Source: Streptomyces sp. XY006
GTDB lineage: Bacteria > Actinomycetota > Actinomycetes > Streptomycetales > Streptomycetaceae
DNA: 64,000 nt
Direction of reading: 5' to 3'
Assembly (NCBI RefSeq): GCF_002237655.1
Contig: NZ_NOKT01000031.1
Span: forward strand, 1 to 64,000
Part shown: one piece after another, positions 34,357 to 42,396 of the stretch
How the letters are laid out: each line of letters begins with the position of its first letter
Position numbering within the stretch: the first letter of the stretch is position 1
Translations under genes and position numbers: made by a program
Notes under the pieces: generated by a model
The model's database searches: none
Told to the model about the DNA's origin: nothing
The model's input: only the letters and a program-made list of their open reading frames with translations

Positions 34357-35550
34357 ATGTCGTATGTAGAGATACCTGGTGCGAAGGTGCCGATCCGGAT
34401 GTGGGCCGACCCGGCCACGGTCGAGAACGGCGCGCTCCAGCAGCTCCGCAACGTCGCCACGCTGCCGTGGATCAAGGGCCTGGCCGTCATGCCCGACGTG
34501 CACTACGGCAAGGGCGCGACGGTCGGCTCGGTCATCGCCATGCGGGGCGCGGTGTGCCCGGCGGCGGTCGGCGTCGACATCGGCTGCGGAATGTCGGCGG
34601 TGAAGACGTCCCTGACGGCCAACGACCTGCCCGGCGACCTGTCCCGCCTGCGCTCGCGCATCGAGCAGGTGATCCCGGTGGGCCGCGGCATGCACGACGA
34701 CCCGGTCGACCCCGGTCGCCTGCACGGCTTCGGCACGGCGGGGTGGGACGACTTCTGGGGCCGTTTCGACGGGGTGGCGGAGGCGGTCAGGTTCCGCTCG
34801 GAACGCGCTGCCAAGCAGATGGGGACGCTCGGATCCGGCAATCATTACATAGAACTGCTGTTCGATGACGAGGGTTCGGTGTGGCTGATCCTGCACTCCG
34901 GTTCCAGGAACATCGGCAAGGAACTGGCCGAGCATCACATCGGCGTGGCCCAGAAGCTCCCGCACAACCAGGGCCTGGTCGACCGGGACCTGGCCGTCTT
35001 CGTCGCGGACACCCCGCAGATGGCGGCCTACCGCAACGACCTGTTCTGGGCGCAGGAGTACGCCAAGTACAACCGCTCGATCATGATGGCGCTCCTGAAG
35101 GACGTCGTCCGCAAGGAGTTCAAGAAGGCCAAGCCGACCTTCGAGCCGGAGATCTCCTGCCACCACAACTACGTGGCGGAGGAGCGGTACGAGGGCATGG
35201 ACCTGCTCGTGACCCGCAAGGGAGCGATCCGGGCGGGTTCCGGCGAGTACGGGATCATCCCGGGCTCCATGGGCACGGGTTCGTACATCGTGAAGGGCCT
35301 CGGCAACGAGAAGTCCTTCAACTCCGCGTCGCACGGCGCGGGCCGGCGCATGAGCCGCAACGCGGCCAAGCGCCGGTTCTCGACGAAGGACCTGGAGGAG
35401 CAGACGCGGGGCGTGGAGTGCCGCAAGGACTCCGGTGTCGTGGACGAGATCCCGGGTGCCTACAAGCCGATCGAGCAGGTCATCGACCAGCAGCGCGATC
35501 TGGTGGAGGTGGTGGCGCAGATCAAGCAGGTCGTCTGCGTCAAGGGCTGA
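34357..35550 (+). CDS. rtcB: RtcB-family tRNA-splicing/RNA-repair ligase
   Basis: A 397-residue RNA ligase of the RtcB type, joining 3'-phosphate or 2',3'-cyclic phosphate ends to 5'-OH ends using GTP and Mn2+. The metal site GVDIGCGM (about residue 75), the block GTLGSGNHYIEL (about 165) and HSGSRNIG are present. The guanylated histidine lies in SASHGAGRRMSR (about residue 330). The length fits the shorter bacterial subgroup. No archease or RtcA partner gene lies beside it. There is no clear ribosome-binding site, and GAGGA lies six to ten bases before the ATG. Confidence 0.93.
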   Translation: MSYVEIPGAKVPIRMWADPATVENGALQQLRNVATLPWIKGLAVMPDVHYGKGATVGSVIAMRGAVCPAAVGVDIGCGMSAVKTSLTANDLPGDLSRLRSRIEQVIPVGRGMHDDPVDPGRLHGFGTAGWDDFWGRFDGVAEAVRFRSERAAKQMGTLGSGNHYIELLFDDEGSVWLILHSGSRNIGKELAEHHIGVAQKLPHNQGLVDRDLAVFVADTPQMAAYRNDLFWAQEYAKYNRSIMMALLKDVVRKEFKKAKPTFEPEISCHHNYVAEERYEGMDLLVTRKGAIRAGSGEYGIIPGSMGTGSYIVKGLGNEKSFNSASHGAGRRMSRNAAKRRFSTKDLEEQTRGVECRKDSGVVDEIPGAYKPIEQVIDQQRDLVEVVAQIKQVVCVKG

Positions 35551-35560
35551 CCGGCCGGCG

Positions 35561-36337
35561 CTACGCCTCCCGGTGGACCTTCGTGTTCGACGCCTGGGCT
35601 CGGGGGCGGACCACCAGGAGGTCGATGTTGACGTGGGCGGGGCGGGTGACCGCCCAGGTGATGGTGTCGGCCACGTCGTCTGCGGTGAGGGGGGCGGCGA
35701 CGCCCTCGTAGACCTTGGCCGCCTTCTCCTCGTCGCCGCCGAAGCGGGTCAGGGCGAACTCGTCCGTCCTGACCATGCCGGGGGCGATCTCGATGACGCG
35801 GACCGGCTGTCCGACGATCTCCAGGCGCAGCGTCTCGGCCAGGACGTGGGCGCCGTGCTTGGCGGCGACATAGCCGGCGCCGCCCTCGTAGGTGGCGTGG
35901 CCCGCGGTGGAGGAGACGACCACGACCGTGCCGTCGCCGCTCGCGATGAGCTTGGGCAGCAGGGCCTGGGTGAGGTTGAGCGTGCCGATGACGTTCGTCT
36001 CGTACATCTGCCGCCAGTCGGCCGGGTCGCCGGTCGCGACCGGGTCGGCGCCGAGCGCTCCGCCCGCGTTGTTCACCAGGACGCCGATGGTCCGGAAAGC
36101 GGTGGCGAACTCGTCGACGGCCGCGCGGTCGGTGACGTCCAGCGGGTAGGCCGTGGCCTGGTGGCCCGCCGCGGTGATCTCCTCGGCCAGGGCCTCGATG
36201 CGGTCCTTGCGGCGCGCGGTGAGGACCACGCGGTAGCCCGCGGCGGCGAGTTGGCGTGCCGTGGCGGCGCCGATGCCGCTGCTCGCACCGGTGACGACGG
36301 CGATGCGGGAGGCTGCGGGCGGGACGGCGGTGGCCAT
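35561..36337 (-). CDS. Short-chain dehydrogenase/reductase
   Basis: A 258-residue classical SDR. The cofactor loop is TGASSGIGAATA (residues about 17-28), followed by NNAGG (about 95), the catalytic serine in VVSSTAGH and the YVAAKHGA tyrosine-lysine pair (about 165). RR after the second strand points to NADP. Such enzymes of the YdfG type often oxidise serine or 3-hydroxy acids, but the substrate is not fixed by the sequence. GAGGAG lies six bases before the ATG. It runs against RtcB with ten bases between. Confidence 0.92.
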   Translation of the reverse strand: MATAVPPAASRIAVVTGASSGIGAATARQLAAAGYRVVLTARRKDRIEALAEEITAAGHQATAYPLDVTDRAAVDEFATAFRTIGVLVNNAGGALGADPVATGDPADWRQMYETNVIGTLNLTQALLPKLIASGDGTVVVVSSTAGHATYEGGAGYVAAKHGAHVLAETLRLEIVGQPVRVIEIAPGMVRTDEFALTRFGGDEEKAAKVYEGVAAPLTADDVADTITWAVTRPAHVNIDLLVVRPRAQASNTKVHREA

Positions 36338-36455
36338 GGGAGCTCCTCGGGTGGGTGGGCCGGCCGGCTGGTGCGCCGGGCTCGCGGCCAGGATAGAAGG
36401 GGCCCGTGGTGGGAGAATGAGGGCGGGTGATCCCCTGTCTTCCTGGAGGTGGATC

Positions 36456-36890
36456 ATGGGCGAGGCTCGTGAGGTCATGGACCGGCTCACGGACGCGGTC
36501 ACCACGCACCCCGATCTGAAGGTCGTCGCCGACCTGTACGCCGAGGACGCGGTCGCCTTCACTCCCGACGAGGGCGAGCTGCGCGGGCGCGACGCCATCG
36601 TCGCGTACTGGCGGACGATGACGGAGGCGGTTCCCGGCGCGACGTTCCGGCCGCTGCACTCCTACGAGGCCGGGGACACGGCCATCGACGAGGGGATCTA
36701 CAGCGGGCGGAACACGGGGCCGCTGGAGCTGCCGAACGGGGAGACGCTGCCTCCGACGCAGAAGGAGGTGCGGATCCGCGGGGTGGACATCGCCACCGTG
36801 AAGGACGGGCGGATCGTGGACTACCGGCTGTACTTCGACGAGATGGACTTCCTGGGGCAGTTGGGTCTGCTGCCCGACGAGCCGTTCTGA
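36456..36890 (+). CDS. SnoaL-like/NTF2-fold protein
   Basis: A 144-residue protein of the NTF2-like superfamily. VVADLYAEDAVAFTPDEGELRGRDAIVAYW (core LYAEDAVAF and GRDAIVAYW) is the typical cone-shaped fold start, and VKDGRIVDYRLYFDEMDFLGQLG is the usual C-terminal strand. Members act as polyketide cyclases, isomerases or binding proteins, and the role here cannot be told. CTGGAGGTGG gives a strong ribosome-binding site before the ATG. It is divergent from the SDR gene and convergent with YnfA. Confidence 0.85.
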   Translation: MGEAREVMDRLTDAVTTHPDLKVVADLYAEDAVAFTPDEGELRGRDAIVAYWRTMTEAVPGATFRPLHSYEAGDTAIDEGIYSGRNTGPLELPNGETLPPTQKEVRIRGVDIATVKDGRIVDYRLYFDEMDFLGQLGLLPDEPF

Positions 36891-36912
36891 GCCCCCGGCG
36901 GCCTGGCCGCGG

Positions 36913-37248
36913 TCAGTTCCCCCGCGGGGCGTACATGATGACGGCCATGCCCGCGAGGCAGATCAGCGCGCCCGTGATGTCCCAGCGGTCCGGGCGGTAG
37001 CCGTCGGCGACGACGCCCCACAGGATCGAACCGGCGACGAAGATCCCGCCGTAGGCGGCGAGGACGCGGCCGAAGTGGGCGTCGGGCTGGAAGGTCGCGA
37101 CGAATCCGTAGGCGCCGAGCGCGAGGACGCCGCCGGCCGCCCAGAGCCAGCCTTTGTGCTCGCGCACGCCTTGCCAGACCAGCCAGGCGCCGCCGATCTC
37201 CAGCAGCGCGGCGAGGGCGAAGAGGGAGGCGGAGCGCAGTACGGACAT
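36913..37248 (-). CDS. YnfA/UPF0060 family membrane protein
   Basis: A 111-residue protein with four membrane helices, matching the YnfA (UPF0060) family in length and in the conserved AALLEIGGAWLVWQ and AYGGIFVAGSILWG blocks. The fold resembles small multidrug resistance (SMR) transporters, and some members export dyes or quaternary ammonium compounds. It stands alone, and no regulator is attached to it directly. Confidence 0.92.
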   Translation of the reverse strand: MSVLRSASLFALAALLEIGGAWLVWQGVREHKGWLWAAGGVLALGAYGFVATFQPDAHFGRVLAAYGGIFVAGSILWGVVADGYRPDRWDITGALICLAGMAVIMYAPRGN

Positions 37249-37285
37249 GGCGGTCAGCTTCGCATGCCCGGGTGCGGCGCCCGGC

Positions 37286-37693
37286 TTAGGCGTCGGCGTT
37301 CTCCGCGTCGTAGCGCTCCCGGGCGTCCCTGACCTCGTCGAAGTGGGTCTCGGCCCAGTCCTTCACGGCGGTGAGCAGCAGGGCCAGGTTGCTGCCGAGG
37401 GGGGTGAGTTCGTAGTCGACGCGGACCGGGACGGACGGGGTGACGCTGCGGGTGAGGATGCCGTCGCGCTCCAGTGAGCGCAGAGTCTGCGTGAGCATCT
37501 TGGGGCTCACGCCGGCGATCTTGCGGCCGAGGTCGCTGTAGCGCAGGGGGCCCGGGGCGAGGGCGGAGACGACGAGGCTGACCCACTTGTCGCTGATGCG
37601 GTCCAGGAGCTGGTTGGTGGGGCAGCTCTTGAGGAAGGCGTCGTACTCGATGCGGGCCTGTTCGCGCCGCTGGGCCGCGGTCGTGGTCGCCAT
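37286..37693 (-). CDS. HxlR-family transcriptional regulator
   Basis: A 135-residue winged-helix regulator. CPTNQLLDRISDKWVSLVV is the HxlR N-terminal block with a single cysteine (about residue 25) that in relatives such as HypR and YodB senses electrophiles or oxidants. YSDLGRKIAGVSPKMLTQTLRSLERDG (cores) is the recognition part, and LTPLGSNLALLL the wing end. It is divergent from a quinone-oxidoreductase-like gene, the arrangement usual for this family, so it probably represses that gene until the inducer appears. Confidence 0.9.
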   Translation of the reverse strand: MATTTAAQRREQARIEYDAFLKSCPTNQLLDRISDKWVSLVVSALAPGPLRYSDLGRKIAGVSPKMLTQTLRSLERDGILTRSVTPSVPVRVDYELTPLGSNLALLLTAVKDWAETHFDEVRDARERYDAENADA

Positions 37694-37724
37694 GGCTCAC
37701 CTCCGGGGTAGGTACGCACTCCCA

Positions 37725-37752
37725 GGTAACTACTTACCGATGGATAGTAACT
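37725..37752. promoter_or_regulatory. Likely HxlR operator in the divergent promoter
   Basis: GGTAACTACTTACC (37725-37738) is an inverted repeat with five-base arms, and GTAACT recurs at 37747-37752, 21 bases from the first copy. The sites sit between the divergent HxlR and oxidoreductase genes, in the least GC-rich part of the gap. Confidence 0.5.
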
Positions 37753-37817
37753 CTTCCTAGGGTTGCGGTCAGTGGCCGGGAGGAGATCCCGGTACCGACG
37801 AGCCAAGGGGAGTCGCT

Positions 37818-38708
37818 GTGCGTGCGGTTGTCGTGAATTCGTTCGGTGGGCCGGAGGCCGTGGAGGTCGTGCGGACGGAGGTGCCGGAGCCGGGTGCCCG
37901 GCAGGTGCGGATCAAGGTGGCGGCGGCGGGGCTGAACCCGGTGGACGCCGGGGTGCGGGCCGGGGTCTTCGGGGGAGCGGGGAAGCGGATCGGACTCGGC
38001 TGGGACGTCGCCGGGACGGTGGACGCGGTGGGCGTGGCCAGTTCGTGGCGGGTCGGGGACGAGGTGGTGGCGCTCGACTACGGCATGGTCAAGCCGCTGG
38101 GCACCCATGCCGAGTACGTCGTCGTGGACACGGACGCCGCGGCGCTCGCGCCCGTCTCGGTGGACGCCGTGCACGCGGCGACGCTGCCGCTGAACGCGCT
38201 GACCGCGGCGCAGGCCCTGGATCTGCTGGAGCCGGAGCCGGGGCAGTCGCTGCTGGTGACCGGGGCGGCGGGGGCGGTCGGCGGGTACGCGGTGCGGCTG
38301 GCCGCGCACCGGGGGATACCGGTGACGGGGCTGGCGCGGGCGGCGGACGAGGAGTTCGTACGGTCGCTGGGGGCCGCGCATGCCACGGCTGACACGGTCG
38401 CCGAGCGGGGCTTCGACGCGGTGCTGGACGCCGCGGTGCTCGGTGAGCCGGCTCTGGCGTGGGTGCGCGACGGGGGCCGCTACCTCGGCCTCATTCCGCA
38501 GGCCGAGCCCGCCTCGGTGCGGGGGGTGCGCACCGGTGCGGTCGAGGTCAGCGCGGACGGGGCGCGACTGGCGGAGCTGGTGCGGCTGGTCGACGAGGGG
38601 GTGCTGACCACGCGCGTGGCGGAGACGTTCGCCCTGGACGACGCCGCGAAGGCACACGCGCGGCTGGACGAGGGCGGGCTGCGGGGGCGGCTGGTACTGG
38701 TGCCCTGA
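37818..38708 (+). CDS. NADP-dependent quinone-oxidoreductase-like protein (MDR family)
   Basis: A 296-residue medium-chain reductase. The GroES-like domain holds VKVAAAGLNPVDAGVRAG (core) without zinc ligands, and the nucleotide domain has LVTGAAGAVGGYAVRLAAHRG (core GAAGAVGGYA, about residue 152), typical of zeta-crystallin-type quinone reductases. It would reduce quinones or reactive enones using NADPH. This fits control by the divergent HxlR regulator. GTG start with AAGGGGAG before it. Confidence 0.9.
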   Translation: MRAVVVNSFGGPEAVEVVRTEVPEPGARQVRIKVAAAGLNPVDAGVRAGVFGGAGKRIGLGWDVAGTVDAVGVASSWRVGDEVVALDYGMVKPLGTHAEYVVVDTDAAALAPVSVDAVHAATLPLNALTAAQALDLLEPEPGQSLLVTGAAGAVGGYAVRLAAHRGIPVTGLARAADEEFVRSLGAAHATADTVAERGFDAVLDAAVLGEPALAWVRDGGRYLGLIPQAEPASVRGVRTGAVEVSADGARLAELVRLVDEGVLTTRVAETFALDDAAKAHARLDEGGLRGRLVLVP

Positions 38709-38937
38709 GCGGACGGCGTGCAGGGCGGTCCCCGGCCGCCGAGGGGGTGCGGCTCGGGTCGCCGCCGGGCGGTCGAGGGCGGTGGGCGCGGGGCGGGTGG
38801 GGCGTCGGAAGGCTGGTGCGGAGGCCGGTCGTCCCCCGGTCCCCGCCGCGGTCGCCGCCGAGCGGTCCAGCGCCGTGAGCGTGCAGGCGCGGCGGGTCGG
38901 TGGGAAGGGGGTGGGGCTGTCGGATCGGCCGGGGGTG

Positions 38938-39762
38938 TCAGCGGGGTGTGGTCGCTTCCGCCGTGTACGCCGTGGGCGGTACTCCCACCGTGGCCGTGAA
39001 GTCGCGTACCAGGTGGGCCTGGTCGGCGTAGCCGAGGTCGGCGGCGAGGGCGGCCCAGTCGACACCGGTGCGGGTGCCGGCCTGTTCCAGGGCCTCGTGA
39101 ATGCGGTAGCGGAGGATGATCCACTTGGGGCTGACGCCGACCTGGGCCGCGAAGAGCCGTTGCAGCGCCCGTACGGACAGGCCCTGGGCGCGGGCGAAGT
39201 CGCCGACGCGGCGCACGGTCCGGTCGGCCCGGATGCGCCGGACCAGGTCGATCGCGAGGTCGGCCTGGGGGTCCCGGGCGCAGGGCAGGGAGAGCAGGAA
39301 GGCGTCGAGGGCGGCCACCCGGGCGCGGTCGCCGGCGCCGGTGACGATCGCGCGGACGGTGTCGTCGGTGATCCGCGGGAACACCTCGCGGGCGGGCAGC
39401 GCGCGGCCCGTCCACCGGGACGCCGGCGCCCCGGGCGTGTAGGGCCGGAAGCCGCCCGGGCGGAACTTCACCCCGCAGACCCGGCCGCGGCCGGTCAGTT
39501 TCCTGGTGTAGAGCCCGAGGGCGACGCCGGTGACCTCGGCGTAGGGCGGTCCTTCGTCCTCGTCCCACTGGAAGGTCAGGTTGACGGACGGGTGCGGGAC
39601 GATGTGGGAGGCGTAGGGCGCGGGCAGGTCCCAGTCGATCAGCCAGTACCACTCGATGTACCGGCGCAGCGGCTCGGCGGGCTCGTGGCGGCGGAACCGC
39701 ACGCGGCTGAGCAGCCCGGACGGGTCGACGATCCCGCGGGTGTCGCGACGGGGTGCCTCCAT
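38938..39762 (-). CDS. AraC-family transcriptional regulator
   Basis: A 274-residue regulator. The N-terminal half contains YIEWYWLIDWDLPAPYASHIVPHPSVNLTF (cores YIEWYWLIDWD and PHPSVNLTF), a DUF6597-type domain common in AraC regulators of DNA damage or stress genes. The C-terminal half is an HTH_18 domain, with GLSVRALQRLFAAQVGVSPKW and a second helix pair in DLGYADQAHLVRDF. The target is unknown. It is divergent from the DinB-like gene at 39825 with 62 bases between, which may be its target. The 229 bases after its stop, toward the oxidoreductase, are GC-rich with no feature I can name. Confidence 0.88.
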   Translation of the reverse strand: MEAPRRDTRGIVDPSGLLSRVRFRRHEPAEPLRRYIEWYWLIDWDLPAPYASHIVPHPSVNLTFQWDEDEGPPYAEVTGVALGLYTRKLTGRGRVCGVKFRPGGFRPYTPGAPASRWTGRALPAREVFPRITDDTVRAIVTGAGDRARVAALDAFLLSLPCARDPQADLAIDLVRRIRADRTVRRVGDFARAQGLSVRALQRLFAAQVGVSPKWIILRYRIHEALEQAGTRTGVDWAALAADLGYADQAHLVRDFTATVGVPPTAYTAEATTPR

Positions 39763-39824
39763 GGCCGGATCGTACGTCGCGTTTCTTCAAGAAGGGCGGC
39801 CCCGGTCCTCTCTACGGTCGGGGC

Positions 39825-40457
39825 ATGGACACGAACCATGTGCGGACGTACGGCATCGGTGAACTGCTGGAGCTGGCCCGGGAGCGGGCGGTGCCGGTGG
39901 TGCGGGGCATCGGGGACGGGGCACTCGCCGCTCCCACACCCTGTGCCGAGTACGACGTGAAGGCCCTGGTCGACCATCTGTTCCAGGTGATCGTGCAGTT
40001 CCAGCGGCTGGCCGCGAAGCAGGCGTCGGACTTCGGTGAGCCGGCCGACGCGGTCTCGGCCGGCCCCGACTGGCGCGAGCGGCTGGCGCGGGAGGCGGAG
40101 CGGCTGGTGGCGGCCTGGTCGGCGCCGGGTGCGGAGGAGGGCACGACCGGCGCGATGGGCATGCCCGCGCGGCTGGTCGGCTCGATGGCGCTGCTCGATC
40201 TGACGGTGCACGTGTGGGACCTGGCGCGGGCGACGGGCCAGGACGACCCGGGTGCCGACGAGGCGGTGGTCGCGGAGCTGGCCGGCGCGGTGGACGAGCT
40301 CGCCCCGACGGCCCGGAGGATGGGCGTCTTCGGGGAGCCGGTGCCCGAGCCGGAGGGCGCGTCGGCGTTCGAGCGGCTGCTGGCGCGGACCGGCAGGAAT
40401 CCGTCCTGGGAACAATCCGGGGCGGGACGGCGCTCTCCAGGTATGGTTGAACAGTAA
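39825..40457 (+). CDS. TIGR03086-type DinB-like metal-binding protein
   Basis: A 210-residue protein of the DinB/mycothiol-transferase-like four-helix fold (TIGR03086). CAEYDVKALVDHLFQVI holds the first metal histidine and LLDLTVHVWDLARATGQD the second and third. Such proteins carry a metal and may use mycothiol to modify or detoxify compounds; the precise reaction is unknown. TACGGT (39813-39818) stands six bases before the ATG without a ribosome-binding site, so the transcript may be leaderless. It ends 22 bases before the LLM enzyme. Confidence 0.85.
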   Translation: MDTNHVRTYGIGELLELARERAVPVVRGIGDGALAAPTPCAEYDVKALVDHLFQVIVQFQRLAAKQASDFGEPADAVSAGPDWRERLAREAERLVAAWSAPGAEEGTTGAMGMPARLVGSMALLDLTVHVWDLARATGQDDPGADEAVVAELAGAVDELAPTARRMGVFGEPVPEPEGASAFERLLARTGRNPSWEQSGAGRRSPGMVEQ

Positions 40458-40463
40458 ACAACC
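40445..40463. promoter_or_regulatory. Inverted repeat before the LLM monooxygenase
   Basis: GGTTGAACAGTAAACAACC, with five-base perfect arms and most of the inner bases also symmetric, spans the stop of the preceding gene and ends 16 bases before the start of the next. Possibly an operator for the downstream gene. Confidence 0.4.
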
Positions 40464-40479
40464 TGGAGGGTGAGCGACC

Positions 40480-41556
40480 ATGCAGTTCGGGATCTTCAGC
40501 GTCGGGGACGTCACGCCCGACCCGACCACCGGCCGGACACCGACCGAGCGTGAGCGGATCAAGGCCATGGTCGCGATCGCGCTGAAGGCCGAGGAGGTGG
40601 GCCTGGACGTGTTCGCGACCGGGGAGCACCACAACCCGCCGTTCGTGCCGTCCTCCCCGACCACGATGCTCGGCCACATCGCCGCCCGCACCGAGCGGCT
40701 GATCCTGTCCACGGCCACCACCCTCATCACCACCAACGACCCGGTGAAGATCGCCGAGGACTACGCGATGCTCCAGCACCTGGCCGACGGCCGGGTCGAC
40801 CTGATGATGGGCCGCGGCAACACCGGGCCGGTCTATCCCTGGTTCGGGCAGGACATCCGCAAGGGCATCGACCTCGCCCTGGAGAACTACGCCCTGCTGC
40901 GCCGGCTGTGGCGCGAGGACGTCGTGGACTGGCAGGGCGAGTTCCGCACCCCGCTGCAGGGCTTCACCTCCACCCCGCGCCCGCTGGACGGCGTGCCCCC
41001 GTTCGTCTGGCACGGCTCGATCCGCTCCCCGGAGATCGCCGAGCAGGCCGCCTTCTACGGCGACGGCTTCTTCCACAACAACATCTTCTGGCCGGCCGAC
41101 CACACCAGGCGCATGGTCGAGCTGTACCGGGAGCGCTTCGCGCACCACGGCCACGGCACGCCCGAGCAGGCGATCGTCGGGCTCGGCGGACATGTGTTCA
41201 TGCGCAGGAACGCCCAGGACGCCGTCCGCGAGTTCCGGCCCTACTTCGACGTCGCACCCGTCTACGGACACGGGCCCTCGCTGGAGGACTTCATGGACCA
41301 GACGCCGCTGACCGTCGGCTCGCCGCAGCAGGTCATCGAGAAGACGCTGGCCTTCCGCGACTACGCCGGCGACTACCAGCGCCAGCTGTTCCTGATCGAC
41401 CACGCCGGACTGCCCCTGAAGACCGTCCTGGAGCAGATCGACCTGCTGGGCGAGGAGGTCGTACCGGTGCTGCGCAAGGAGTTCGCCGTCGGCCGCCCGG
41501 CGGACGTGCCGGACGCCCCGACGCACGCCAGCCGGCTCGCCGCGAGCCGGCGCTGA
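40480..41556 (+). CDS. LLM-class flavin-dependent oxidoreductase
   Basis: A 358-residue luciferase-like monooxygenase. FATGEHHNPPFVPSSPTTMLGHIAARTERL (cores FATGEHHN and LGHIAARTERL) is the substrate and flavin block near residues 45-70, and LADGRVDLMMGRGN is the usual phosphate-binding turn. The proteins use reduced FMN from a partner reductase, which is not encoded here, or F420. The substrate is unknown. GGAGGG lies seven bases before the ATG. The gene follows the DinB-like gene closely and may belong to the same unit. Confidence 0.92.
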   Translation: MQFGIFSVGDVTPDPTTGRTPTERERIKAMVAIALKAEEVGLDVFATGEHHNPPFVPSSPTTMLGHIAARTERLILSTATTLITTNDPVKIAEDYAMLQHLADGRVDLMMGRGNTGPVYPWFGQDIRKGIDLALENYALLRRLWREDVVDWQGEFRTPLQGFTSTPRPLDGVPPFVWHGSIRSPEIAEQAAFYGDGFFHNNIFWPADHTRRMVELYRERFAHHGHGTPEQAIVGLGGHVFMRRNAQDAVREFRPYFDVAPVYGHGPSLEDFMDQTPLTVGSPQQVIEKTLAFRDYAGDYQRQLFLIDHAGLPLKTVLEQIDLLGEEVVPVLRKEFAVGRPADVPDAPTHASRLAASRR

Positions 41557-41562
41557 GGGCAC

Positions 41563-41591
41563 GGCGGGCACCCTGCCCAAGGGTGCCCGCC
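41563..41591 (+). terminator. Terminator after the LLM gene
   Basis: GGCGGGCACCC and GGGTGCCCGCC are perfect 11-bp arms around a seven-base loop, seven bases after the stop codon. Confidence 0.82.
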
Positions 41592-41673
41592 CCCTGGTGA
41601 GAGGGCAGTAAGAAGGACGCCCCGGCGCAGCTCGTCCGGTACCGCGGGCCCGGCGGCGGGGCACACTGGACGC

Positions 41674-42396
41674 GTGCCCCACACCGTGCTGCTCGCCGAA
41701 GACGACCGCGCCATCCGCAACGCCCTGGAGCGCGCCCTGACCCTGGAGGGCTACCGGGTCGTGGCCGTCGCCGACGGAGTCGAGGCACTGGCGCAGGCCC
41801 ACCGCAACCGCCCGGACGTCCTCGTCCTGGACGTGATGATGCCCGGCATCGACGGGCTCCAGGTGTGCCGTGTGCTGCGCGCCGAGGGCGACCGGACACC
41901 GGTTCTGATGCTGACCGCGCTCGTGGAGACCGCCGACCGGATCGCGGGGCTGGACGCGGGCGCCGACGACTACGTGGTGAAGCCCTTCGACGTGGAGGAG
42001 GTCTTCGCCCGGCTGCGGGCCCTGCTGCGCCGCACCAGCCCGGTCGCCGCCGTGAGCGCGGCCGCCCCCGCCGAGGCGCCCCGGCCGGTGCCCGAGCGGT
42101 TCGTCGAGGCCGCCGGCATCCGCATGGACCCGCAGGCCCGCCGCGCCTGGCGGGGCACGCGCGAGCTGGAGCTGACCCGCACCGAGTTCGAGCTGCTGGA
42201 ACTGCTGGTCCGCAACGCGGGCATCGTCCTGGACCACTCCACGATCTACGACCGCATCTGGGGCTACGACTTCGGCCCCGGCTCCAAGAACCTCGCCGTC
42301 TACGTCGGCTACCTGCGCCGCAAGCTCGACGAGCCGGACGCGCCGCAGCTGATCCACACGGTGCGCGGCGTGGGTTACGTGCTGCGGGAGGACTGA
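41674..42396 (+). CDS. OmpR-family response regulator (MprA-like)
   Basis: A 240-residue two-component regulator. The receiver domain has acidic residues AEDD at 8-11, the phosphoacceptor Asp53 in VLVLDVMMPG, and the conserved Thr/Lys (LTAL, VKPFD). The winged-helix DNA-binding domain (about 140-240) ends with YLRRKLDEP and HTVRGVGYVLR. Sequence and gene order are closest to MprA of mycobacteria (cell-envelope stress), which is family knowledge, not proof. GTG start, with no strong ribosome-binding site; CACACTGGACGC precedes it. The histidine kinase gene begins at the very next base after the stop. Confidence 0.93.
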   Translation: MPHTVLLAEDDRAIRNALERALTLEGYRVVAVADGVEALAQAHRNRPDVLVLDVMMPGIDGLQVCRVLRAEGDRTPVLMLTALVETADRIAGLDAGADDYVVKPFDVEEVFARLRALLRRTSPVAAVSAAAPAEAPRPVPERFVEAAGIRMDPQARRAWRGTRELELTRTEFELLELLVRNAGIVLDHSTIYDRIWGYDFGPGSKNLAVYVGYLRRKLDEPDAPQLIHTVRGVGYVLRED

